Assembly (NCBI GenBank): GCA_934699585.1
Contig: CAKUWY010000007.1
Span: 81,021 to 145,020 of the forward strand
DNA length: 64,000 bases
DNA from: an uncultured Fibrobacter sp.
GTDB lineage: Bacteria > Fibrobacterota > Fibrobacteria > Fibrobacterales > Fibrobacteraceae
Direction of reading: 5' to 3'
The position numbers were made by a program, and so were the translations under genes. The number at the start of each line of letters is the position of its first letter. The stretch's first letter is position 1. The notes beneath the pieces are model-generated. The model had not been told where the DNA came from. It saw only the letters and a list, made by a program, of their open reading frames with translations, and searched no databases. Of the stretch, positions 23,144 through 30,989 are shown in pieces.

Positions 23144-24774
23144 TTGCCGCCCCCCAAGCTCATGACCTTGCCCCAACCCACGTGACCGTGGTTGTCCTTG
23201 ACCCGCACATAATAAATGCCCATGGTGCAAGGTCTGCCCGCATCGTCCATACCGTCCCAGAAATCCTCCTTGGCATTGGTACTGCGAGATTCGTCTGCAG
23301 AGCGTGGAGCACCGCTCACAATCTTACGGACCCTACGCATATCGTAGCTGAAAACTTCGATAGTAATCTTGGAATCCTTGCCCACCTTGTAAGACACCAG
23401 GGATTCACCGCCTGCCGTAATAACGGAGGGGACCATTCGCACAGAACCCAAGTTACCGCCCAATTTCGCACGGTTGAGTACCGGCGTCCAGGTCTTGCCC
23501 GAATCGGCAGAAACCGAAATCCCGTTACCGTCTGTAGCAACGGCGAGGCCCATGGTCTTTGCGTTCAAGGGAAATTCGGTAATAGAAGTAATGATGGCAT
23601 CACGGTCCGTCACCCCGGTCTCAAATCCATGAAGCCAAGGGTCCGTCGACTCCGTGCCCTGTCCGTGGGCACGCACTCCCTTGGAATCCAAAAGCAGGTA
23701 GCCGCTGACAGAACCACCTGCCACCCACACGCCCACGTAGGCCTTGTCACCCATGAAGGCGACACCTGTTACGGTGTAGTCTGCATTGTCGTAAACGTCT
23801 TTTTTCTGGGTGGTGCCGGCAGAATCCAAGAAAGCCACCTTCTTGAAATCGTCCTTTGTTCCCAACACCTTCCGCCAAAGCCCTCCGGTAGATACACCCT
23901 TGTTCAAGGCAGACGTTTCCACGATGGCCTGCAAGGGCTTGCCCCCAATCCACACGCCGGTGACACGCTCTTTTTCAAGAGCCTTGGAAGCGCTTGCAAT
24001 AGAGCCTGAAGCAGATTGCATCCACAATCCTTCAGAAGAGGCAATCCACAGCTCCCCCGTTTCAGAATTCAATTCCAGATCAAATACATCCAAGTACTTG
24101 GAAAAATCCACAGAACCTGCCGAAGGCAACTTTTCCCACTGGTGATTCTTCTTGTTCAGAATTTTTTCGGCGATTTGCGGATTCCCTGCCCCTTTGGAAA
24201 TTTCGTATTCCACAATGCCCAGACGACCACGGGCCGCGTACAAGGTCTTGGCCTTTTCGCTATAGGCAAAGCCGCTGACGGCGTAGTCCATGGGGTTTTC
24301 GACGGACTCTGCCGAAGAGGGAACATCTATCGGAGTCGGAACAGAACCGGACTCTTTCAGGGAGAAAAACCCACGGGGTTCCGTAAAATGATCCTCTTCG
24401 TCCAGGCCGAACATGGGGAGTACCGCTCCCAAGTTGCCCGCCACTTCCATCGGGAATCGCCTGCGTTCCGCAAGCTTGTCCGCATAGGTCTGGTAATGCA
24501 CGGCGGAAAATTCGTTATCTACGGGCTCCACCTGGGACTTGCCTGCCGTAATCTTGCCGGAGGCATTCAGGTTCAGGTTCAAGAGGGCGACTCCCTGGTT
24601 CACCTCACCGCGGGAATACACCCAGAGTTGCCCGGCCGTTGGCCCTGGAGCCACACCCACCGCCCAGTTGCTAAAGAGGGTCTCCCCTTCGGCAAAGGCA
24701 ACTCCCGCCCCGCACAGGAGCAGAGCCACTCCCGCTGCAAATTTACCGGCCATTTCCTTATTCAAAAAAAACAT
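23140..24774 (-). CDS. Secreted beta-propeller-like protein with C-terminal FlgD-Ig/sorting-like domain
   Basis: The 544-residue protein has a signal peptide (AAGVALLLCGAGVAFAEG). Repeating beta segments with YAARGRLGIVEYE, LWIASSEGLWMQS, AYVGVWVAGG and GLAVATDGNGISVSADSGKTWTPVL suggest a propeller of sialidase/BNR kind (SxDxGKTW). The end, VFSYDMRRVRKIV ... DFWDGMDDAGRPCTMGIYYVRVKD, resembles a FlgD-type Ig fold, common at the C-terminus of sorted surface proteins. It is probably periplasmic or outer-surface. It is the second gene of the LolA-like to recF cluster. Start choice (residue 1 or 8) is uncertain. Function unknown. Confidence 0.75.
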   Translation of the reverse strand: MFFLNKEMAGKFAAGVALLLCGAGVAFAEGETLFSNWAVGVAPGPTAGQLWVYSRGEVNQGVALLNLNLNASGKITAGKSQVEPVDNEFSAVHYQTYADKLAERRRFPMEVAGNLGAVLPMFGLDEEDHFTEPRGFFSLKESGSVPTPIDVPSSAESVENPMDYAVSGFAYSEKAKTLYAARGRLGIVEYEISKGAGNPQIAEKILNKKNHQWEKLPSAGSVDFSKYLDVFDLELNSETGELWIASSEGLWMQSASGSIASASKALEKERVTGVWIGGKPLQAIVETSALNKGVSTGGLWRKVLGTKDDFKKVAFLDSAGTTQKKDVYDNADYTVTGVAFMGDKAYVGVWVAGGSVSGYLLLDSKGVRAHGQGTESTDPWLHGFETGVTDRDAIITSITEFPLNAKTMGLAVATDGNGISVSADSGKTWTPVLNRAKLGGNLGSVRMVPSVITAGGESLVSYKVGKDSKITIEVFSYDMRRVRKIVSGAPRSADESRSTNAKEDFWDGMDDAGRPCTMGIYYVRVKDNHGHVGWGKVMSLGGGK

Positions 24775-24788
24775 AGCTACAGCGCACC

Positions 24789-25421
24789 CTACCGCATGTC
24801 GATTTCATCTACCCCGGGCAGGGTCTTGTACCGAAAGTCCTCGACGGACACGTTTTTCATGACCTTCAGGTTCACGATGTTGTACCAGCTGGAATTACCC
24901 GACGGGTCCACCGTAAAGAGCCGCACCGGAGAAAAGTCCTTCTGAGAAAGCCAGACCTCCATCTGGACAAACTGGCCCTTGTACTTGGAAGGATCCAGCT
25001 TGAGCACCCAGAGTTTCTGGTTGGCAAAGACACCTTCCGAAACGCTCAGGGCCTTGCAGTTCAGATACTTGAACAACAGCTCCGAAGGGTGCAGCGAAGA
25101 GGACAGGTCTTCCACCAACTTGATTAAAACCTGCTTCTGCTCCACGTTGTGCTGCCACATGCTCTCGCCGTCGCTGTAGAACTTGATTCCCGCCAGTTCC
25201 AGCTTGAACTTGTCCCCCTCGGCCACTACGAGCTTCCCCTGCTGGCTTACAATGTCCGGAGAATCCGCGTAGAACAACTGCAACTTGAAATCAAGACTCC
25301 AAGCCTTGCCCGACTTGAACCAGTCCTGGGATTTTTTCATGACCTGGTCTGCCGTCAAGGCATATGCAGCAGAGGCAAAAAAACAAAAAAGGGCAATTAT
25401 TGAAAGAAAGGGATTTCTCAT
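24789..25421 (-). CDS. LolA-like outer-membrane lipoprotein carrier protein
   Basis: The 210-residue protein has a signal peptide (MRNPFLSIIALFCFFASAAYA), then LTADQVMKKSQDWFKSGKAWSLDFKLQLFY, the LolA opening. It continues with QQGKLVVAEGDKFKLEL, DGESMWQHNVEQKQV and a late FSPVRLFTVDPSGNSSWYNIVNLKVMKNV, matching the LolA half-barrel. LolA ferries lipoproteins through the periplasm, which suits an organism rich in lipoproteins. The start at 25421 matches the signal peptide; a TTG 39 bp upstream is an alternative. It heads the minus-strand cluster with the propeller, PorV-like and recF genes. Confidence 0.82.
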   Translation of the reverse strand: MRNPFLSIIALFCFFASAAYALTADQVMKKSQDWFKSGKAWSLDFKLQLFYADSPDIVSQQGKLVVAEGDKFKLELAGIKFYSDGESMWQHNVEQKQVLIKLVEDLSSSLHPSELLFKYLNCKALSVSEGVFANQKLWVLKLDPSKYKGQFVQMEVWLSQKDFSPVRLFTVDPSGNSSWYNIVNLKVMKNVSVEDFRYKTLPGVDEIDMR

Positions 25422-25522
25422 CGGGTCAAAAATACAAAAAGGAGGGGGCGCTTTTGTCAAATACGCTACTTTTCCCGGTAAAATATTTCTATTTTACGCC
25501 TGTACTTTTTTGAAAGGTTTTT

Positions 25523-26644
25523 ATGCGCAAACTGTTTTTACCCATGGCCCTGATGGGAGCATCTTTTGCCCTCGCCGCCGAAGTGGAACTTCACGGCTCA
25601 GTCAATGCGGACTATGCCACCTATTTTGACAGCGATTTCGACCCCACCAACGCGGCGAACCAGGATATCGACCTTGCCGCCACCGCCCACATGGATGAAG
25701 AATTCTCCATTACGGTAAAAACCAACACCCACAGCACCTATGTTACCGACAGCACGGGAAATAGGGACGCTTCTGAGACCCGCAGGCACAACCTGGCAAG
25801 AACAACCGCCATGGGTGACGGCGGCCGCTTTACGGAATTCAATTTCGACGGCATTGAGTTCCGCTGGGACGTGACCCATGCCGTGGCCCTGGTGTTCGGC
25901 GACCTGACCTACAGCGCCGGTGCTTTCAACTATTACTACTGGCGTGACCCAGCCCGCTATGCGGTTATCACCCGCGAAGAAGGACTGAGAGGCGTGGGCG
26001 CCGAATTCGGTAACGACAAGTACGGCAAGGGCAAGGTCTATTTTGGCGCTTCCGAAGATACCGACCATACCATGGCCCTGTTCGCCACCTATGCGTTCCC
26101 CCTGCTGAACCGCGCCAACGAGCACCTGGTGCTCACTCCCAGCCTGGACTGGATGTTCGGCCAGCATATCAACCGCACCCACACCTACGTGCTGGGTACC
26201 GAAGTGGACTACTCCAAGAGCTATGAAAACCTGAACTACGGCATCTACGCCGTATGGGGACTCCACCCCTACAAGGGCAAGGGAATCCATTCATTCCTAT
26301 TGGAACCCAGCTTCAACTTCTACTTCTTCAACCTGGGATTTACCTACTTCTACACCATTACCGACAAGGATTACAAAGCAGAACCCCAGCTGTTTACCGA
26401 CGACCAGTACATGTTTGCCGTGGAACCCAGCTTCAACCTCCACAAGAAATTCACCATGGGCGTGTCTTACGAGTATCACGACCCAGATAGGGAGATTCAT
26501 GGCGACAACTATAGCTTCCTGGGTATGAACAACTACCTGTATCCCACCATGGGCAGCGAAATCGTGTTCTGGTTCGGCTACAACTTTAGCGACAACTTCG
26601 ACACCGACTTCGCCCTGGGCATCAGCGGCAAGGTAGAATTTTAA
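25523..26644 (+). CDS. Porin-like outer-membrane protein
   Basis: The 373-residue protein has a signal peptide (MRKLFLPMALMGASFALAAE) and VELHGSVNADYATYFDSDFDP, an opening typical of barrel proteins. Many aromatic-rich strands follow (FNYYYWRDPARYAV, FLLEPSFNFYFFNLGFTYFYT, IVFWFGYNFSDNFDTDFALGISGKVEF), with phenylalanine at the C-terminus. It is probably a diffusion channel or other barrel in the outer membrane; no named family is recognised. GAAAGG precedes the ATG. A heptad-repeat tract begins at the stop codon, followed by a terminator. Confidence 0.8.
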   Translation: MRKLFLPMALMGASFALAAEVELHGSVNADYATYFDSDFDPTNAANQDIDLAATAHMDEEFSITVKTNTHSTYVTDSTGNRDASETRRHNLARTTAMGDGGRFTEFNFDGIEFRWDVTHAVALVFGDLTYSAGAFNYYYWRDPARYAVITREEGLRGVGAEFGNDKYGKGKVYFGASEDTDHTMALFATYAFPLLNRANEHLVLTPSLDWMFGQHINRTHTYVLGTEVDYSKSYENLNYGIYAVWGLHPYKGKGIHSFLLEPSFNFYFFNLGFTYFYTITDKDYKAEPQLFTDDQYMFAVEPSFNLHKKFTMGVSYEYHDPDREIHGDNYSFLGMNNYLYPTMGSEIVFWFGYNFSDNFDTDFALGISGKVEF

Positions 26645-26684
26645 GGATCAGGGGATAGGATTTAGGATCTAGAGTTCTAGGATG
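26643..26684. repeat. Degenerate heptanucleotide tandem tract A
   Basis: Six consecutive 7-bp units starting AAGGATC, AGGGGAT, AGGATTT, AGGATCT keep AGGAT in register. The tract begins at the porin stop codon and ends just before the terminator stem. Confidence 0.7.
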
Positions 26685-26685
26685 C

Positions 26686-26713
26686 AGCCGGGCGCAGCCC
26701 GGCTCTTTTTTTT
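26686..26713 (+). terminator. Rho-independent terminator of the porin-like gene
   Basis: An AGCCGGGC/GCCCGGCT stem with a GCA loop (26686-26704) is followed by CTTTTTTTT. Confidence 0.9.
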
Positions 26714-26740
26714 GCCACGAAAGCACATCAACAAGCAAAG

Positions 26741-26764
26741 AGAGGCGGGATCACTCCCGCCTCT
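26741..26764 (-). terminator. Hairpin downstream of the lipoprotein gene
   Basis: A perfect ten-base stem AGAGGCGGGA/TCCCGCCTCT with a TCAC loop is present. On the minus strand only a weak T-rich stretch follows, so termination is plausible but not certain. Confidence 0.55.
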
Positions 26765-26777
26765 ACTGATTCAATTA

Positions 26778-26847
26778 TCTAGTTCATTGTCTCTAGATTC
26801 TACACTAGTCTCTAGCCCCTATATCCTAGTCTCTAAAATCCTACTGA
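26778..26847. repeat. Degenerate heptanucleotide tandem tract B
   Basis: About ten 7-bp units are in register: TCTAGTT, CATTGTC, TCTAGAT, TCTACAC, TAGTCTC, TAGCCCC, TATATCC, TAGTCTC, TAAAATC, CTACTGA. The last unit includes the stop codon of the lipoprotein gene. Confidence 0.7.
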
Positions 26848-27899
26848 CCAAGGAACTTGCGGCCAATACCGAATTCGTCCTTGTATTCCACGTAGTCAGG
26901 CACAAAGTCCTTGCCGAAGCTGAAGCTCACGTTCAAGGAGCACTGGAACTCGTTCATGAGCTTGCCCTTTTCGCCAGCCTTGATCTTCTGCTGCTTCTTT
27001 TCAATCTTTTCGTCACCCTTCTTGCCTACCAGGACTTCGGCTTCGCACCAGCCACCGGTAGCCTTGGCAATCACTTCCTTGCCATCGGTAGAGACCAGCT
27101 TGATCTTGGAGGGGTCAAGTTCGGTGTTGTTGCCGGTAGATGCCCAGAACTGGAGTTCGCCAGAGAGAGAACCCGGAGCAATCTTGATGGTGGGGAAAGC
27201 CATGACATAGCCCCACTTGTCGATACGGCGGTTCACCGGTTCGCCAATCTGTTCACCGAAGATGAGGAAGTAACCGCGGGTGCCGATACGGCTCTTGTTC
27301 AGCACGGCCTTCACTTCGGAGTTTTCGGGAGCCATTTCGGCAATCTTCATGATCTGGTATTCACGAACCACCGGGTCGGATTCTTCCTTGGCCGTGGGGA
27401 GGTTCTTGGCCACGTAGGCGTTTTCCGCTTCGGTGCGGATTGCCTTCACGGCACCTTCGGCCACGTTACGAGCCTTGGCTGTCACAAGAGCTGTGTCAAT
27501 CTTGGCGAAAGCATTGATAACAGTGTTGTAATCCACGCCTTCCTGGGCGGCCTGCTGCTTACCCACATTGGCGAGGGTAGTCACATATTCTTCTACCACC
27601 ACGTCTTCCTTGACTTCGGGCATGTTCACGGAAGCCTTTTCGAAGTAGCCATTGATGAGGTCGCTGTTCAGGTCCTTCTTGGCTTCAATTTCGGCAGCAC
27701 GAACCAGGGCCAAGGTGAAGTTATCGTAGAACTCGCTGGACATGCTGCCCTTTTTCTTGGCTTCCAGATAAGAGTTGATGGCATTGCGGAAACGGCCTTC
27801 CTTGAGGTGTTCGTCACCGCGCTTTTCGTTGGTGCCCTTGCAACCGACCATGGTAAACGCCACGGAGGCAGCCAATGCAGCGATTAACAATTTCTTCAT
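26841..27899 (-). CDS. Putative lipoprotein with TPR-like N-terminal region
   Basis: The 352-residue protein begins MKKLLIAALAASVAFTMVGC, a lipoprotein signal with a VGC lipobox, then KGTNEKRGDEHLKEGRFRNAINSYLEAKKKG, which reads like a single tetratricopeptide helix pair. A helical middle follows, then a beta-rich C-terminal half (RGYFLIFGEQIGEPVNRRIDKWGYV ... LSGELQFWASTG). The start at 27899 is supported by GAGGA upstream and by the signal peptide; 24 further upstream codons look untranslated. Probably anchored in the envelope. Function unknown. Monocistronic. Confidence 0.8.
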   Translation of the reverse strand: MKKLLIAALAASVAFTMVGCKGTNEKRGDEHLKEGRFRNAINSYLEAKKKGSMSSEFYDNFTLALVRAAEIEAKKDLNSDLINGYFEKASVNMPEVKEDVVVEEYVTTLANVGKQQAAQEGVDYNTVINAFAKIDTALVTAKARNVAEGAVKAIRTEAENAYVAKNLPTAKEESDPVVREYQIMKIAEMAPENSEVKAVLNKSRIGTRGYFLIFGEQIGEPVNRRIDKWGYVMAFPTIKIAPGSLSGELQFWASTGNNTELDPSKIKLVSTDGKEVIAKATGGWCEAEVLVGKKGDEKIEKKQQKIKAGEKGKLMNEFQCSLNVSFSFGKDFVPDYVEYKDEFGIGRKFLGQ

Positions 27900-28001
27900 T
27901 TTATTAAATCCTCGAAGATTAAGTTCAAAAAGAAACCTTTTATCCGAAAAAAATGGATTTAGGACTTTCAAATTATAATTTAATTAAATAAATTTGGCCT
28001 A

Positions 28002-28020
28002 TTACTATCGCAAATAGTAA
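28002..28020. promoter_or_regulatory. Inverted repeat in a divergent intergenic region
   Basis: The perfect 7-bp arms TTACTAT and ATAGTAA are separated by CGCAA, 27 bp before the start of the GT5 gene. The surrounding DNA is very AT-rich, so it could be an operator or part of the promoter. Confidence 0.35.
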
Positions 28021-28047
28021 AATTTTATTAAAAAAGGGGCAAAATCA

Positions 28048-29472
28048 ATGGAAATCCTGGTGGTCAGTCCAGAAGCCGGAAATTGGCGGACGCTGAGTCC
28101 CCTGGCCACTGCCGTAAACCGGATGACCTACGCCTTTGCAAGGGCCGGAGCCAACGCCCTGACCTGTTCCCCTTTCTACAAGCCCCTGTTGCAGGACCTG
28201 GAAGGTTACAGCTGCGTTTTTAGCGGTACTGAAAAGCTCCACGGCAAGCCCTACGAGATCTGGAAGTCTCCAGGAGACCCCTTCCACACCTACATCTACA
28301 ACGAGGAATACTTCGGCAGGCCCGACATTTATGGCCCTCCCGGGGACCTTCCCTACGGCGACAACCACCTCCGGTTCGCTTTTCTAGCTTCTGCCGCCCT
28401 GGACTACGCCCAGGAAACCGGCTTCAAGTGCCAGGCGATTCTCGGCCACGAATGGGGCGGTGCCCTGGCCGGAGCCCTTATCCATACCGTTTACCAAGAA
28501 GCCTTTGGCCAGGTTCCCTTCTTCTTTACGGTCCACAACATTACCTACGATTTCCACGTTTCCTCTAGCGAAATCGAAAATATTGGGCTACCCAGGCAAG
28601 ATTTCAATATGGACGGCTACGAATTCTGGGGCAAAGTGAGCCTTTTGAAGGCGGGCATCTGCTATGCCCACAAGGTGCTGTTCCCCTCTTCGGGCTATCG
28701 CGATGCCATGATCAACACCAACTTGCCCGGCGGTCTCAGTGGATTCCTGATCCACAACCAGGACAAACTGATTGGCGTGCAGTTCGGTGTCAGCTACCAA
28801 GTCTGGGATTTCAACAGCAAGGACAAACTGCCCATTAAGCAGGCCAAGAAGAAAGCCCGAGCCAAGCTGGAGGGAATACTGGGGTGCGAGGTCGGGAACA
28901 AACCCGTGCTGTACGCGCACCTAGATTCTGAAGCGGGCAACACCTCGGAAACCCTGGCCACTATCCTTTCGGACATCGCCAAGCAGGACATCTTTATCGT
29001 GGTGGGCATCGCTCCAGACGATCCGGAATGGAACTACTATCAGGATGTTTCCAAACAGTATCCGGGAATCATGGCGGTTCGGCCCATCGAGACCAAGAGT
29101 GCCAGCGCCCTGCGCGACGTGCTGGCAGGTTCCGACATTCTGTTCGCGGCAAACCTGAAAGAGCCGTCTACCTCCATCATCTTGAAGGCCCTCGCCACAG
29201 GAACACTCCCCCTGACCGGACGTAACGTCGGGGTGGCCACCATGCTGGACGACTACGCCCCGGAAACTTCGGGATGCGCCAACGCCTTCTTGGTGGATGA
29301 CGCCAACGCCCCCCACCAGATGCTCCGTAGGCTGAAAGATGCCCTGCATGTTTATTACGAAGAAAGTGCCGACTGGGACAAGGCGGTGATAAACGCCTAC
29401 AGTGGGTTCCACTACGAGTGGGACCGGACAATCGGAAAATATTTACTAATTTTGGGCGAACTGGGACTTTAG
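28048..29472 (+). CDS. Glycogen/starch synthase-like GT5 protein, divergent
   Basis: The 474-residue protein follows the glycogen synthase outline: an N-terminal MEILVVSPEAGNW, YGDNHLRFAFLASAAL, LGHEWGGALAGALI (in place of the usual HxHDW), FTVHNITYDFHVS, KAGICYAHKVLFPSSGYRDAM and a C-terminal Rossmann half. Key motifs differ: the N-terminal KxGGL glucan/ADP-glucose motif is replaced by SPEAGNWRTLSP, the GxxNGID block by GVQFGVSYQVW, and the PCGL block by EPSTSIILKA. It may be a catalytically altered or regulatory relative of GlgA. Its last ten bases, including the stop codon, lie inside the tRNA gene that follows. Confidence 0.75.
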   Translation: MEILVVSPEAGNWRTLSPLATAVNRMTYAFARAGANALTCSPFYKPLLQDLEGYSCVFSGTEKLHGKPYEIWKSPGDPFHTYIYNEEYFGRPDIYGPPGDLPYGDNHLRFAFLASAALDYAQETGFKCQAILGHEWGGALAGALIHTVYQEAFGQVPFFFTVHNITYDFHVSSSEIENIGLPRQDFNMDGYEFWGKVSLLKAGICYAHKVLFPSSGYRDAMINTNLPGGLSGFLIHNQDKLIGVQFGVSYQVWDFNSKDKLPIKQAKKKARAKLEGILGCEVGNKPVLYAHLDSEAGNTSETLATILSDIAKQDIFIVVGIAPDDPEWNYYQDVSKQYPGIMAVRPIETKSASALRDVLAGSDILFAANLKEPSTSIILKALATGTLPLTGRNVGVATMLDDYAPETSGCANAFLVDDANAPHQMLRRLKDALHVYYEESADWDKAVINAYSGFHYEWDRTIGKYLLILGELGL

Positions 29473-29536
29473 CTCAATTGGTTAGAGCAGCGGACTCATA
29501 ACCCGCGGGTTCCGGGTTCAAGTCCCGGAGGTCCCA
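29463..29536 (+). tRNA. tRNA with CAT anticodon (Met or lysidine-type Ile)
   Basis: The 74-nt cloverleaf has acceptor GGGACTT/AGGTCCC, a D arm GCTC...GAGC, anticodon loop CTCATAA (anticodon CAT), variable loop, and T arm CCGGG TTCAAGT CCCGG. Discriminator is A and no CCA is encoded. The sequence does not settle elongator Met versus Ile2. It overlaps the last 10 bp of the GT5 gene and is followed by a terminator. Confidence 0.93.
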
Positions 29537-29541
29537 CTAGG

Positions 29542-29574
29542 CCCCGAGATGTAAAAATCTCGGGGTCTATTTTT
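29542..29574 (+). terminator. Terminator after the tRNA gene
   Basis: A stem CCCCGAGAT/ATCTCGGGG with a GTAAAA loop is followed by TCTATTTTT. Confidence 0.9.
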
Positions 29575-29630
29575 GTCCCAGCCACCATTTTTTACATTTA
29601 AATACAGAGGGACGCAACACGGAGTTAAAC

Positions 29631-30191
29631 ATGAAGACCATCAAGAAACTTTCCTTAATCAGCACAGTCTCCTTTGCGATGTTCGCATTCAACGCCTGCG
29701 ACGACTCCAGTTCCGGCAGCGGGCCCGACGCGACTGGCACACAGGATTCTTCAAACAGTTCGGGATATTCGGACCCATTCGACTTCGACTGCCACATCTA
29801 CCAGAAAAGCAACTGCGATTTCAAGATTACGGACGCTTCCTGGGAAATCTCCATTGCAAAGTATGGTCACTGCAGCAACATTACCACGGGAACGGAAGAT
29901 ACCATTTGGGTGTCCAAGATCTATACGCCAAACGAAACCGGCTATACTCTAGAAGACAGCTGGAGTATTACTGGATTCGTATTCGAAAGCAACTGCAGGA
30001 ATTCTCCTCTGGGCGTTGTATACGAAAATGAGAGCGACACCCTAAATGTCAAGAGGATGTGCAACCCCACAACGCACTCTTCCGAAATGATTAGGCCCTA
30101 TGAATACGAAAAGGTCGGCAAAACGCTCGAGAGCCTGTACGAAGAAGCACTAAAGGAATGCAAATCCGCAAATACTGAGGAAGATTGGTAA
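29631..30191 (+). CDS. Hypothetical lipoprotein
   Basis: The 186-residue protein has a lipoprotein signal (MKTIKKLSLISTVSFAMFAFNAC) followed by DDSSSGSGPDATG and a short Ser-rich spacer, a style shared with the FISUMP lipoproteins at 7149-9773. The mature part has five further cysteines (CH, CDF, CSN, CRN, CNP), which could form disulphides in the periplasm or on the surface, plus ECK near the end. No family is recognised. GGAG lies nine bases before the ATG. rph follows 30 bp downstream, so the two may share a transcript. Confidence 0.75.
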   Translation: MKTIKKLSLISTVSFAMFAFNACDDSSSGSGPDATGTQDSSNSSGYSDPFDFDCHIYQKSNCDFKITDASWEISIAKYGHCSNITTGTEDTIWVSKIYTPNETGYTLEDSWSITGFVFESNCRNSPLGVVYENESDTLNVKRMCNPTTHSSEMIRPYEYEKVGKTLESLYEEALKECKSANTEEDW

Positions 30192-30221
30192 CTACTACAT
30201 TCAAGAGCAAGAGGTATCATC

Positions 30222-30944
30222 ATGAGCCGTATCGACAATCGCAAAAATGACGAGATGAGAAAAATCAAGATGACCACGGGATTCGTGTCCAGTGCAGATG
30301 GTTCCGTGCTTATCGAGATGGGACATACCCGAGTGCTCTGTAACGCAACCCTGTTGCCCGAAGTTCCCAAGTGGCTTGCCGGCAAGGGCCGTGGCTGGAT
30401 TACCGCCGAATATTCTCTGCTGCCCCAGAGTACGGGCCAGCGGGTGGAGCGGGAACGGAAAGGAGCCAGCGGACGCACGCAAGAAATCCAGAGGCTCGTA
30501 GGTCGATCACTTCGCGGGGCAGCCAACCTGAACGCCCTTGGAGAACACGCCCTGGTGGTGGACTGCGACGTGATCGAGGCCGACGGCGGGACCCGTACCG
30601 CAAGCATCATCGGAGGCTTTGTGGCACTGGCTCTCGCCCTCAAGAAGGTGAAGCCTACCATTGAAGTTACGGAACAAGTGTTGCTGCACAACATCAGCGC
30701 CATTTCCGTGGGCGTGATTGACGGAGAACCCCGTCTGGACCTGTGCTACGAAGAAGACAGCCGGGCCGACGTGGACATGAACATCGTGATGCGGGACGCC
30801 GCCGAATACATTGAACTGCAGGGAACCGGCGAACACGCCTCCTTTGACCGCAAGACCCTGGACGCCCTGCTGGCCCTAGGCGAAAAGGCCTGCAAGGAAA
30901 TCAAGGAGATGCAGATGTCCTTGATTGGCGGGGTATTACCATAA
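30222..30944 (+). CDS. rph: Ribonuclease PH
   Basis: The 240-residue protein matches RNase PH throughout: R-DNR-ND-MR opening, GFVSSADGSVLIEMGHTRVLCNAT, GKGRGWITAEYSLLPQST, RGAANLNALGEHALVVDCDVIEADGGTRTASI and DVDMNIVM. It is a phosphorolytic 3'-5' exoribonuclease that trims tRNA 3' ends and structured RNA. The proximity to a tRNA gene without encoded CCA is suggestive only. AGAGG precedes the ATG. A bidirectional terminator follows and is shared with nuoN. Confidence 0.97.
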   Translation: MSRIDNRKNDEMRKIKMTTGFVSSADGSVLIEMGHTRVLCNATLLPEVPKWLAGKGRGWITAEYSLLPQSTGQRVERERKGASGRTQEIQRLVGRSLRGAANLNALGEHALVVDCDVIEADGGTRTASIIGGFVALALALKKVKPTIEVTEQVLLHNISAISVGVIDGEPRLDLCYEEDSRADVDMNIVMRDAAEYIELQGTGEHASFDRKTLDALLALGEKACKEIKEMQMSLIGGVLP

Positions 30945-30972
30945 AAAAGCCGGATGTAAATCCGACTTTTTT
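30943..30972. terminator. Bidirectional terminator between rph and nuoN
   Basis: A stem AAAAAAGcCGGAT/ATCCGaCTTTTTT with a GTAA loop has A and T runs on both sides, serving the convergent genes. Confidence 0.88.
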
Positions 30973-30989
30973 ATGGTTCAAAATGGCGC

